A DNA stretch of 64,000 nt, from positions 11,956,501 through 12,020,500 of the forward strand of contig JAFREQ010000012.1 in NCBI GenBank assembly GCA_025331565.1, given 5' to 3'. This document shows positions 24,062 through 36,377 of this stretch, one piece after another; the stretch's first letter is position 1, and each line of letters starts with the position of its first letter. Position numbers and translations under genes: made by a program. This DNA is from Holacanthus passer. Lineage: Eukaryota > Chordata > Actinopteri > Pomacanthidae. The notes below the pieces were generated by a model. The model ran no database searches. It had not been told where the DNA came from and saw nothing but the letters and a program-made list of their open reading frames with translations.

Positions 24062-27000
24062 GTGACAACTGAGAAGAGGAAGAAGAAACAAAGAGAGGTG
24101 AGGTGACGGTGAGGAGGTGGTGAGCGGCACGACATGAAAAGAAGTGAGGCGTTTTATGTTGGGGGAGCAGGAGGATGAAACTAGGTTAGTGAGAAGAAAA
24201 AGGTAGCTTTGACACTGCAATGCTAACTGATGGTACAAAGTTTAAAAGAAAAGCATAACATGACATGTCAGTGAATATACATACGTTGGGTTACTTTTAT
24301 GAAAACAGCTTAATCAACTCAGGAAAAGTGAAAATACTAAAATATTGTTTCCCTTTTTTATTTTCTTTCACAATCTTGATTTATTTTCTTTCCTGCTGTT
24401 TTGATCTTTCCCTGAAACGGCAACTTACCTCACCCAAGATCCTTCCGTCCAATCATAATACACGAGGACCCCATCGCTATGGCAACGGTTGCCTAGTGAG
24501 CGATAAAGCCCCGACCCCCCCTTCCTCTCGCATTGTTGTAAGTTGATTGGCTGGCCTGTGTTTGGGGTGCTGTGGCGATTGATTGCCTGTGTTGGTTGCC
24601 CTCGGCCATTTTTTGTTCTGTCACCTCGAGCAACCAGCCATGCGTTGACCTGCATGTCCTGTTGCTGTCGTGACCACAGACTGTGTTTGGTGCATTGTGA
24701 CTTTCTTTTGTATTGACCTGTGCACATACTGATCAATAACTGTCAATAGCCAGGACTGTACTCAGAATCAATTGATTGAATTGGATATGTGATGCACTTA
24801 ATCTAGTAATTTGATCAATTCTGTAGCAACGCTTGTTATTTTTTCGCTGCTTTGTTTTTGATCAGTTTCTGTAGTGTTCTGTTTGGTGTCATTATTATTT
24901 GAACTAATTGTTTGGGTAAAGTAGTGAGAGTGGGCATCTATGTGTACATATGTGTCTGTGTTACACTGTTAGCGTGTAATGCAGGAGTGCATAATCCTTG
25001 TTGTACTGGTGTCTGTATAGAGAGGTTTTTTCCAGAGGCTTCCACTGGTGGAGAAACGTAGAACAGCACTTCAGTTTACTGCAAATTATGACATTATTTT
25101 GATGGAAAAAAACTAACATGCTGCTATGTTTTTATGCAACATGTAACAATGGCAGGCCAGGTTGGACGAGAGGCCATGAAATGATTATGCAGAATAGGAT
25201 GTAGAAGTTTAAATACGGCTACAAAACTTGGGCCAAACAGATTAGAAAAGGCTGAGTTTAATGACAAAAGCACACTATTTTTGGGCGAGCATGCATTTTG
25301 TTGAGCTGTACTCTGATAGGCTGAGTTTTGTATTCCTGGATTCTGATTTGTTACACTGTTTGATGTGGCACTTCAGTTTTTTGCTCCTGTGTTTCTCTTT
25401 CTTAGTCTCTTTTACATCTTCTATCACTGCTTTTGTGGTGTTTCCTCTCCCCTCCACTATTCCCCTCCTCCTCCTCCTCCTCCTCCTCTGGACCCTTTAT
25501 CTCCTCCTACTTGTTCCTCCTTTCTTTCTGTCTTTCTTCGCTCCTCCTCATCCCAAACTCCTCTTTCTATTCCTCTAGCTCGTGTTTTGAGGTAAAGGGT
25601 ATGTGGTTGTTATGGTGGAAAAACAAGTGCCTCTTGCTTATTGGAGAACAGCCTTCAACTATAGGAATTCTGGGAGAAATATAACACAGAGAGAGTATAG
25701 GATCTCTTTAGTTTGAGGTAAATTCAATCCTCCACAAACCTTAACAAAGAGGAGAAAATGTGCAGCTGCTGTACGCACCCTCACATGGCAGCAGACATAT
25801 AAATAAAGCATTCTATTTCTATTTCTATATTCAAACTTTTACATAACGAATCCTTGTGGATAATATGAAGGTCTTTAATGTTTAATGGACCAATCTACTA
25901 CCACTATTTGAACCCTTAAAACTGCTGCCCATACGTCAGTCAGATTAAAATCATCACCCAGAATTTCTATACTGCAAATGCCAGAGAGTGATGCATGTCG
26001 GTAGTAGTGTTTGCTTGCCATGATCCAAGGCACATGAGTGCAGCACATGCTCATAGAGTCACACACATAAACACATATATGCCCAGATACTGGAGCTTTA
26101 CAAACACACGCACACACGCATACCTCCAGGCACACACTTGCAATCACACAAGGTACACGAATAATGGATTTTCACTGTATTGAGTTGCATGATCCAGACA
26201 CTGTGTGTGTATGTGTTAAAGCACCATGATTTATTGCTGTTGAAAGACAAGAGCTTTACAACTGTGAATGATGCCTTCTTGTTTTAACTCTCCAAGATGA
26301 AACTGAAACAAAGAGGAGCTAGGAGCATCCTAAGGTGCAGTTTGCTGCGAGACGTATGATAGCAGTTCCAGTCATGTCTACAAGAGTTTTGTTTGATGGG
26401 AGGAGCATGTTTGATAAGATGTAAAGATCAGACAGAAAGATGGAGCTCCAGTGTATTTATAACTTTGCTCTCTAACATATCCTCCCTCCTTCTCTGTCCC
26501 TCTCTCCTTGTTTATGTATCACTCCCTCTCCCCCCCAACTCTCGCTCCCTTCGCAGGTGACCTTTCTGAGTCCAGTCGAGGTGGAATCCCAGGGTTCATA
26601 GTGCTTTCAGACTGTCTGCTACCTTTGAGCATCCGGGGAGTGCAGCCACACACACATACACTGACACACGAATACACATGCACTCTCAACACTGAACCTC
26701 AAATGGTACAAGGCTGATATACAAATGTACATAAAGTGCACAAACACACACACACACACCTGCTGACACTCACAAATACGGTTCACACGAGTCAGTAATC
26801 TTACCCATACAGCCAAGAGCTTGGTTTGACCATGGTCTGTGTGGAGTTTGCCAACAGGGTGTTTAGTACAGTTCAGATGACTCAGACCAAGCATGTATGG
26901 AAGGTACTGATGAAAAATGCTGATATATCACTTCAATAGACTTTAACATGTCTATACCATGTCTATTACATGACAAATATAGAGGGGCTGATGTTTCATA

Positions 27001-27172
27001 ATAAAAAAAGAAAGAAAATACAAAAAAGATGACTAAATGAGTAGGTTAGAGAGACTTTGGAGAAAATCCTAATGACCTGTAAATAATTTAGTTTACAAAG
27101 AGCAGCATTTAAAAAACAAGAAAAAATGCAAAAAGAATACTACTTTAGATAACACTGAACAGGACACAGCGA

Positions 27173-27173
<1 letters not shown>

Positions 27174-27207
<34 letters not shown>
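27174..27207. repeat. (ATT)n microsatellite
   Basis: About 11 ATT units in the putative celf3 3' UTR. Confidence 0.95.
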
Positions 27208-27210
<3 letters not shown>

Positions 27211-27597
27211 CTAGTAACATCATCATCCTCATAAAGGGATATTACATTCCAAATTGTAAAATGGGAAATCACTAACCTATTTTAAATTTCTACTTAGATT
27301 TTAGGTGAAACTTGGGGGGTGGGGGGTGGGGTTGCACTTTTATTCGGGAGGTTTTAATATTTGAGCTATTTTTTATTTATTTACTAATTTATCAATTATT
27401 TTGTTTATTGGGAGAAGGGGTTTGAGTGGGTTGCAATATTTTGATTTTAGAATTTTCTAGAGAAAACCTTTTGAGGGCCTGTTTCTGTCAGACTCTTGCA
27501 ATCGAGTAATTATAATGTATGTATTAATTATTACAGCAATTATATTTATTTCTAATTTATTGAATCCTGTTTTTGATCCACTCTCTTTTTAAGTTAA

Positions 27598-27603
27598 AAT
27601 AAA
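27598..27603 (+). terminator. celf3: candidate poly(A) signal of celf3
   Basis: AATAAA is followed by a GT-rich stretch at about 27640-27665, the usual bipartite cleavage signal. A competing AATAAA lies at 25802. Confidence 0.45.
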
Positions 27604-27625
27604 AAGTATCATACTAAATGTCCTA

Positions 27626-29340
27626 ATGTGATTTATTATGTGTGCATGCGTTTGTATGTGTGTGATAGAAAAAGAAAGATTTTTTTAATGGTTTACCCAA
27701 AAATGTTGATTCGAATGATTCAACACTGAAATGAGAGCGTACATCCATCTTCTGACCAGGAGGAGGCGTAAGTACAGCTCAAGTAAACCGAGAATGAGAC
27801 AGAGCATATTCACCAACATTTAGCTTATTTGCCACCTTATCTCTTATATTCGTATATGGGAGTAGGCTACTTCAGGCTACTATCAGCAGAATTAAATGCT
27901 GTATTTGTTTTATCTTTGAAAACATGACTCTAGTAAAATTCTCCTCCCTCTGGGATAATGGCTCTACAAATGTTTTCCCTTGATGAGGTGATCTCAGTTC
28001 AAATTACCAAAAGAGAAAGAACATATTAATTTGATGTGTGAACATGCTCAGACAAAATTATGAGTTGAGATATTATCACTGAGCCTGATGACTACATAAT
28101 ATAGTATCTGAATAACAGGATTCACCAAATGCATAAGAGACAAATAAAAGGGCACCTTGATTCACAATACTTGTCTTAGTGGTTTTCAGACTTTTTGAAA
28201 TTCTCTGCTCTAGTGACCCAAAGTTTTTACGGAAACATACACTATATTGCTCATGTGCAGATGTAATTTTCTTGTCAAGAACAAGTACAGAGTTCCATAC
28301 AGACACTTCAATAAGGGGAGATCAAGTGGAAGTGTTTAACTGTATTGATTGAGGTCAGGAAGAGATAAAAGCTTAAGCCATTAGACTCCATCAATGTGAA
28401 GCATCTTCACTGAGCGTGGGCCCATACAAAGACAGAAAATAGGAGGAAAAGTTTAATTCCAAAGCATTTCTTAAAATTGATGAATATGTTATTTATGTCG
28501 GTTTCCTTAGCCATTTAAAATCCACCATGACCCACTGCTGGGTTGAAAGCCTATAGGTCAGATGTTCTCTCTCGCTCATCTACTTTAGATTTTAATGCCA
28601 CATCCAAGAAAGAGTATCATTTTATGCATCCATTATTTTTCTGATAATAACATCAAGCAAGCTCCAGAAAGATTGTGGTTATCATTAGTGTGAGGATCAG
28701 TGGCAACATGATCGATCTTGTCCATTGAACTTGACGTACTTGTGCAAACTGTCAATATTTGTAGTGACCTCTTTTACAGGCTTGAGGTTAGTCAGACCTT
28801 AAGTCATTCTGTGCAGCATTTCAGCCTGTAACCCCTCACACGCTTGTTTTACAGTTCACGGGTCACAAACATAGGAAGATAAACTTTTTCTATCCCCTTT
28901 GAAAAAGCGCTGAGGCTGAAGAAGGTTAACTGCAATGCAAATATCACAGAAAAACTAATCTACTACTGCATTATATAGACTTTAAAAAAGTCAAAGGTTA
29001 CCAAAACAATTCTCAAGGCAGGAGATCATTTAATGTAAAGTCAGTGTCACACGTCATGCCTCTGAAGATGTTGCTGAAGGTGTTTAAAACATAAAAAGCA
29101 TCTATAAATAATTGTTTGAGTCATAACAATGAATAAAATTAAATTTGCATTTACAGAAAATGCACAGTAGATTATGCTCATAAATAACAAGGAGGTCAAC
29201 TACAGCTAAATGAATTCATGAAAATTTACCATAAATGAAAACATAGAAAATAACAGAAAATAAAGTGTGATTAAAAATAAGGTGAAGCAGACTACAGGGG
29301 TCTGACACTCATTAACCCGGCTCTCATCTGTTCAAACAGG
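27626..29340. other. intergenic, nothing recognised
   Basis: AT-rich sequence between celf3 and the cers2 CpG island. No exon, RNA gene or clear repeat is visible to me. Confidence 0.5.
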
Positions 29341-29966
29341 GGGAGGGGGTGAAACTTTTCTCCGGGCGGAAACAAAATGCGGATGTATGTCTCATGTGGC
29401 TGGACGTCATCTACGTCCCTCCCTCACCGTTATCCCCTCACTCCTCCCCCCTCCACTGTCTGCTCCCCTCACTCCTCCTCCTCCTCCCTCTGCTCCTCTC
29501 AGTCCGCACTCGTGCCGGCCCGACCTCCGCCTGTGCCCGGCCTGACACCCGGACAGACCCCGCCGACTGCCGGGACTCTCGCGCGGGGCGGAAAACATTA
29601 GCTGTGACACGACGAGAGAGAAAACAGCCTGAACGCTCGTTGGGAGAAAAATCGCATTGCAGCATCTCAGATTTTCTCTCATCTGTAGCCACTTTTTTCT
29701 TTTTACCTCATATCAGTTTTTTAGTAGGAGGAAAAACAAACTTTGTGCTTCGTGGAAAAATGTAAAAATCCACCCGGACAGTAAAAACTTGGACACTAAG
29801 CTGCGTCTTTCTCTCAGGACGCACTCATCGGGACCGTTAGATTTTTTTTTTAGCTAGCAAGCTAGGTGGGATCAGAGCGACTTAGTAGGGGAAACACAAA
29901 CACGTTTTTCTCTTTTTTTTATAAACCGTATTTTCGGCTTCACCACCGGAGGAAAAAAACACCAAA
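29340..29966 (+). promoter_or_regulatory. cers2: CpG-island promoter and noncoding first exon of cers2
   Basis: GC and CpG content jump at 29340-29600, then a UTR-like stretch runs to a strong donor (CCAAA|GTAAGT at 29966/29967). The next + strand coding exon belongs to cers2 at 36378, preceded by an acceptor, so this is most simply its noncoding exon 1. A TAGCTAGCAAGCTAG motif sits near 29852. CpG-rich sequence continues to about 30110. It could instead begin an unrelated noncoding RNA; exon linkage is inferred. Confidence 0.5.
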
Positions 29967-30794
29967 GTAAGTACGTTTCACTTTCTCCTTAACGCATCCA
30001 CGCGTTCATGTCGGCACATACACGTTATTCGTTTATGTGCGTTGCGCATCGCCGCTCGCCTCAGACGTCATTACGCATTCATGTCGGACTCGGTTAATTA
30101 AATATAAAACAGGCCTCTCTTGGAGGGTTTTTAACAGCTGAAAAAGGCTTCAATGGCGGCGCAGAGTTGTGAGTATTTGAAAGTGTGTCTATAATCGTTA
30201 GCATTTGTGTTGTCCAATTTGAAAAGACGAGCTGGCTTGTGGCCCAATGGAGGCTGTGTGTGTGTGTAAAGTTTGCTAACTAGCAGCAGATTATCACTGT
30301 ATTACCTCCACAACACAGGAGCCACACAGAGAAACGTCCCTGAAGGTAACATGTGGAGACCTTTTTTAAATGATTTCTGGTTTTTAGTTACAGTGATTTG
30401 TTCCTGTTTGGGACCCCTCCTCCTGCACCATTGTGGTCTTAGCCTTTCCGCTGTTTTCTTCTAATAGAGCAGCTCCATTAAAGCCAGTATGAGCACAGAC
30501 AGGAAAACACCCCAGTTTAAGGATTTAGCAATAAGAGTATCATAAATTAAGATAAACCGGCTGTAAAACCATTAATGTGTTACAGTGTGTGCTACTACAG
30601 CATCTGGAAGGCCTAAACATTATTATACTCTGTTGAGATCCAAGTGAGATTTTTGTATATTACCATGAACTCATTCATAGTCAAAATTATGACACGATAA
30701 AAGGCAAATGTGTGTGCATGTATTTTCAAGCTTTGCATCCAGGTCAAAGATCATGTTAATCATCGTCCATGAAGGCCTGTCACCAGTGCTGAAA

Positions 30795-31060
30795 GAGTTA
30801 CCCAACTAATCAGTCAGTTAATTGAGAGAAAATTAATTAGAAACAATTTTGAATTGAATTGAACAAGAATTCAGTGGTTCCAGCTTGTCAAATGTGAGAA
30901 TTTGCTGCTTGTCTCTGTTTTGTACCGCTGCAAATTGCATTTTGAAAACATTGCCATGGACTCAATTTTATTTCCAGACTACATGATACTAACTGTGATT
31001 GACAATTTGTAACACTAACTAAATGATTCATTAATAAGAGAAATCCTCTCATTGATGAAA
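30795..31060. mobile_element. degenerate hAT-like MITE copy
   Basis: It contains TAATCAGTCAGTTAATTGAG and then a phrase, at 30878-30905, of the form GTTCCAGCTTGTCAAATGTG. Both are diagnostic, to my recollection, of the same abundant teleost repeat seen at 32060 and 35385. The ends are eroded. Confidence 0.5.
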
Positions 31061-32059
31061 ACTTTGTATCTAGGTCAAACATCACTTTAGTTTATTAAAG
31101 AGTGCAACAAAAAGTCCAAACAAAATCCAACAAAATCCTGACTGATTCTGAATCTGAAGAAAAAAACATCTTTTATATACATTAGTTTTTGCTTTAACAC
31201 TAACTCACCTGGGCAGAAAGAAACTTCAATTATCACCTGTCAATGATTACATCTTCAACTTCTTCAGCTCTGCAACCTCAAGCAGTCGGCTTGACTATCT
31301 TTGCACAGCAGTACCTCTGTGTTACAAGTGTTTGATGATCATTACCCTTCAGAGCTTCCACTCAGCACAAAGAATAGCCTTACATATACCCAGGGGCCAA
31401 TCTAATTGCTCTGGTAACTACTTGCTCAAAGGGCAGAACTGGCCTGCATCCAGTCAGGAGGATCAGCATGACAATATTACCCTCGATCGCTCCATCAATA
31501 ATTTATCAGGGTCACAGATCAGTGTCAAAGGTATTGAAGTTGACTTTCTTTTAAATCACAGAAGGCCAGATAACAGTGATGAAACAGATCACTACAGACT
31601 GGCTGTCTGCCCTTGGGATGATTTTACATTTTCTCCCACTTGCGGTCTGTCATTTTGTACAATCTCCCTTTGCCTAACCACTTTATCTTGTACTTTAATA
31701 AAATTACACTGAACTGTTTTTAGTCAAACCAAGAGCCAGAGGAAAATGTGAAAAATGTGTCTGACTCACTGTCAGAAGGCATGACCTGAGTTACAGCTAA
31801 TGAACCATGTGCAGAGAGCATGTCAGCTTCCTGAACTGCCACTGCATCCCACAATATGTGCATTCAGGATTTCACGGTTTGTACTGTGATCTGTAAACTG
31901 TGGGTGCATGTTGGACCACAAGAGATAAAGGATGTCAGTACAGAAGGTTGACATAATTAATCACACTTACATCTACTGCAATCTACAATTTGACTGATAT
32001 TAATGTTTTTGGCATAGCCACAACTGGTGTGTTGACATTACAGTAAACGCGCATTTAAA

Positions 32060-32370
32060 CTATGGCTGCAGCTAATGATTATTGTTAATACTGATTAGTT
32101 AGCCAAGTATTTTCTTAATTAATCATTTGCTTCAGAAGATGGTGAAAAATAACCTTAATAAAATCTCCCACAGGCCAACGTGACCTATTCATATAGGCAG
32201 ATGTGTGAACAGTTCATACCCACGTATATTAAGTTACTTTCATATATGATAGAGAAATCATCCAATAATCTCATTTGAGAAGCTGTCTTAAGCAATTAAT
32301 TGATTGTCAAAATAGTTGGTCAGTGGTTTTTTGGTGATTTATTTATTGACTAATGGTCTCAGCTCTAATC
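32060..32370. mobile_element. hAT-like MITE copy with recognisable ends
   Basis: The left end reads GGCTGCAGCTAATGATTATT. The right end, read on the opposite strand, starts TAGAGCTGAGACCATTAGTC. These are the terminal inverted repeats of the GCTGCAACTAA-type teleost element. The body includes CAAAATAGTTGG near the right end, as in other copies. Confidence 0.6.
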
Positions 32371-34736
32371 TAAACCTTAATGCTTCACTAAACAATAAAC
32401 TAATTAAATGCTTTAAAGGCTATCAGCTCTGTTAGGAAAGGTGGCCCATTATATCATTTTAATGGCAGAGCAGGACTACAATAATACTCAAATCAATTCG
32501 CTGAACAGCTTTATCAATAAAATGTATACTGCATGCTGTTGCAGGTTTATAACCTTTTTTATTGTAGCTGTTCTCAGTGATGGCATGACTGCGAGATAAT
32601 TACGACAGTGCCGCTATCAGCCCAGTATGCAGTAAATCAATATGTAAGCCTACGAGCTGGGTATCATTTCAAATCTTGCAATACTGGTGCAAATGTGATA
32701 CCTGAGCTTGGACACTAATAACCTCACAGTGAGGAATATAAAATAAACTAAACTTAGCCTTCTATATTCTCTTAATTTAAAGCATCTGTAAGAAGAATTT
32801 AATAAAATGCAGTCTAAATTTAGCAATACAAAGATTCAATTCCGGAAGTATTTGATCAAAGAATAAGTAAACAAGTCTAAGAATATGTCCCAGTATTCAA
32901 TGCCAACTTTTAGTTCCTGTCAGTTACTTGGGGCTGGAGATATTTCAGTCACTACTCACAAAGTATTGAACTTGATACCCTGCAGAAGATATGCTGGTAG
33001 TAATTCATTCATAGTCAGTTTGAGTTTGTCTGCATGTGTGCACCTTTTTATACTTTGTGTACTGTAACTCTACACAATACTGTGTGGAAACCGAATAAGA
33101 GAGGCATCAATGTTCAAGGCCATGAAATGATTTAGGACTGCTGACATACTTGCTGACTCAGCCTCATTTTGACTCCCATCTTATGACCTCTCGCAGTATC
33201 AGCGTGTTGTCAATGTGCCGTCCTTTCTCTGACTTATCAAACCTTCAAACCCAAGCTACTGAAAACTCAGCACTCATGCCAGGTAGCCCACAGTGTCTCT
33301 CTGTGTCTGTCTCCTTGTAATTTTTTAAACGTGGTTTGAATGAGTCAGCCGTCAGTGAACAACTTAAGTATGGATGGATATGAGTAAATGGGTAGTTATA
33401 CACCCATAGATGGCATGTTATCAGTGACTCACAGTCAGAGCTTATTGCTACTGTCTCATGACTTATGTTCCTCCAGTTGCCTCAGTGTCCTATCATTCAG
33501 AACAAAGTACTGGGTGACTGTAAAACTCAATAAGACGTTCTTCAAGCAGGAAGAGTGAGTGGGGCAGCTGCCTCTGTATGGTGGCAGTATGTTTACATTC
33601 CCCACATATTCCTGGACTCTGTACCAGGTTCCAGTATGGTCTGTTTAGGTTTTTCTCTGGGGCTTGTTCCCATCATTTCATTCATTCAGTTTTTTTAAGA
33701 AACTGCATTGTGGCTTTGTAAACTTTAGGTAGAGCTGAAAAGAGGTACATGAGAAGCACTTGGAGCTGGATGTCTGTTTACAATCAGCACTTCCTTGTAA
33801 TGTATAGTCATAGTGAGGAAGAGAGGAGACAGTCAGAGAACTTCCTTTCTCCCTCCCCTGCCAGATGCATCCTTAATTTTTATTGGATCTTTGAAATGGT
33901 CAGAGTCTGGTCATATGATCCTGTGGGCCAATGGTATGTGGTGTTAGGAAAACCGTGTGAGGGAAAAGAGTTTTAACATGCTGAATTCACTGGATGATCT
34001 CAGCTAGTAACCCTAAAAATATCCTCTCAAATCCTAAATCGCCTCCACACAGCGGCAGCAGTGCAAAATACAACTTCTTCTGCCCTTTGAACAGTCTTCA
34101 TTTGTGCTCAGAGGCTCATTTATTTATCTATTATCAGTGAGATTGCAGTGTTTTTACATGCTGTTCAGCAGAGTTCACAGTATTTGGTAGGGCACTCCAG
34201 GAGAAGTGAGATGTTGTGCTACTGAAGTAGTAGAGTTGGCAAAATGACTGGGAAAAAAATATGTCACCATTCCCATCCACCACCACCTGTGAGGAGGGGA
34301 GAGAGAGAGAGAGAGGGAGAGAGGGGGGAAAGCCCAGTACTCGACCAGCCGTGCTGTTGCAACAGGAAACAGGGGCCCTGACTAACATGACATGATGTGG
34401 AAAACAACTGACACACTCAACCATGACACCATCTCATGAACAATGTCAGAGGCTCCGACCAGCAAGAATATGTTTTATCTGTAGTTTATCCGATCGAGTT
34501 AATGAAAGGTGATCCGTCAGTGTCAAACATCTTCTTCATTCAGCTGATCTGAATTAGTTTCATTTAAAGAACTAGTCAGAGACTAAGACCAAGATAAGGG
34601 CTCTGTATCAAACTTCAATACTTTCATTGTACCAACCAAAATGTGTTGGTTGATTTTGATCTAAATTCATTTAATTTTACACTCATTCAAGCAAAGGTCT
34701 TGTGTGACTGCTTGTGTTAGGCAGCATTTTGCAACT

Positions 34737-35443
34737 TTTGTAAAGCTGAAATGATTAGGTGATTAACTGATTAGTAAACAGCAACAATTTTTAATAAATC
34801 CATTTGCTATTTGAGTCGCCTTTAAGCAAGAATGTCTGTAGCTTATTATATGTGTTAAAGTTGCAGTTTTTCTTTTAACCCTTTCACTCTGGACAAAAAC
34901 CCACTAACACCCACTAACATCTGGCTTTTGTCTTTAAAGGGTACAATCGGCTTTCATTCCCGGCTCCAATGACTCTGCAGCAGTCACAGATATTTATCGG
35001 CTCCATCTCTGATCGGCAGAGATGGAAACATGACACCTGGGTGGACATGCATAGTTTTGCCTCTTTTCTGGCGCGATGCTATGACGCACGCTGAACATTA
35101 TTTATTGTTTTTTACAGTCAGGGAACAATGTGCACTGGTGATGTTGTTCAGTCCATTTGAAAGAGAGACTGAAGTCAAAGATATTAAAAAAAGAAACGTT
35201 GTAATATTGTCACTGGCCTCCATGCCAGACCACACCAGAAAAAAAAACACAAAGGCAAACTTGTCTACTGGTGATGGGAAAGGAGTCAATTGTCTCCAAT
35301 GGTAAACTGTTGGTGATACTACAAGCAACCAATGTGACGACATCAGCTTTGTGTCTGGTGCTGTTTTCTGTAGAGCAAATGCTTGTATCAAGGAAATAAT
35401 CTGCTATTTGAATAATGAAAATAATTGTTAGTTGCAGCTTTAA
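34737..35443. mobile_element. hAT-like repeat fragments
   Basis: A left fragment (about 34737-34830) contains AATGATTAGGTGATTAACTG. The right end (35385-35443), on the opposite strand, reads GCTGCAACTAACAATTATTT, the terminal sequence of the same family. Whether the intervening 550 bases belong to one rearranged element or to two insertions cannot be told from one copy. Confidence 0.45.
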
Positions 35444-36377
35444 GTTTCATTTAAAAGGGAAAAGGGTTTTATAGAACAATATGTCTTTATTTCTCAAAGT
35501 AAAGATCTTTGCGTCCAGGTCTAACTGCAGCTGCATGTTTTAAAGATAGTCAGGGGAGGGAGAGCATTACACATAGCTTTGGCTCTGTGGGCCAAAGAGG
35601 GAATCCTTCTTCATTACAGGCAGGGAGCAGCAGGGTGGGGATGGGAGTGGAAGTGAAGCGGTTACAGGGCTTTGGCATTTACAGCTGCAGCGAGTTGGGA
35701 GGGGAGTTACTGTAGATCTGCAAGGGGACTCCAGAGACAGAGTGTGTGGGGGCGCCCCCGCTGCTCTGCACATATGGATGAATCATGACTCACATCCCTC
35801 AGACACTAGTTCTCCCTCACTGCTGACCGTTTAACTCTCTCTCTCGCTCTCTCTCTGCCACTCCCTGAACTTAGCAGCAGAAATATTCATCTCTGTACTC
35901 TCTGAATAAAAACCAACTCTCGCAGCTGCTGTCAGCCGTTTAGGAAGGCACTGGTGTTGAAAGCACCAAGCTCAGTTGTTGGTCTGAGTTTTCCTCCCTT
36001 ATGTGGGCCCCCTGAGCTCCCTGCACGCTGCTTGTGCTCTGTTTTATGCATTAGGAAAAACCTTCAGCCAGGCTTTCAGCGAGAGGGAAACGTTTGTACC
36101 ATCAACTGATTCTCTTAATTACATAGTACCAAACATCCCTAATCACAGATGTCTTCCCATATACACAGCTGGGCCTGTATAGCTGCTGCCTCTATATGCG
36201 GCCCCTATAGCCTGCTAGTGCATTCACATTTTAGGTTGAACCATGTCACATTTTTTTCTTTCTTTAGGGTGTGGATTCTGCTGCCAGAACATGTGTATCT
36301 CGGGTCTTTAGATTAGCTTTACAGCCTAATAAACTCACAGAGTTGGTGCTGACTCCTTGTGTGTCCTGTGTTGTAGG

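Larger units (their letters stand above)
24062..27625 (+). other. celf3: probable celf3 3' UTR
   Basis: No coding sequence is seen between the celf3 stop and the next gene. The likely end is an AATAAA at 27598-27603, followed 35-65 bases later by a GT-rich element typical of cleavage sites. An earlier AATAAA at 25802-25807 could give a shorter mRNA. Long 3' UTRs are usual in neural RNA-binding-protein genes. The region holds a TCC repeat (25465-25488), CA-rich stretches near 26100 and 26740, an ATT array and a G-rich run. A further RFX-like motif, ATCGCTATGGCAAC, lies at 24473-24486. Confidence 0.5.
29967..36376 (+). other. cers2: probable cers2 intron 1 (6.4 kb)
   Basis: No coding exons are seen. 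It holds degenerate hAT-like repeats (about 30795-31060, 32060-32370, 34737-34830, 35385-35443) and a 12-bp GC palindrome GGGGGCGCCCCC at 35748-35759. It ends at the acceptor TTGTAG before the cers2 start codon. Confidence 0.5.

Noticed and set aside
34855..35443. A third TTAA-flanked piggyBac-like MITE
   Set aside because: TTAA is present at both ends, but the inverted match is only about eight bases and the right end is better explained as the terminus of the hAT-like GCTGCAACTAA family.
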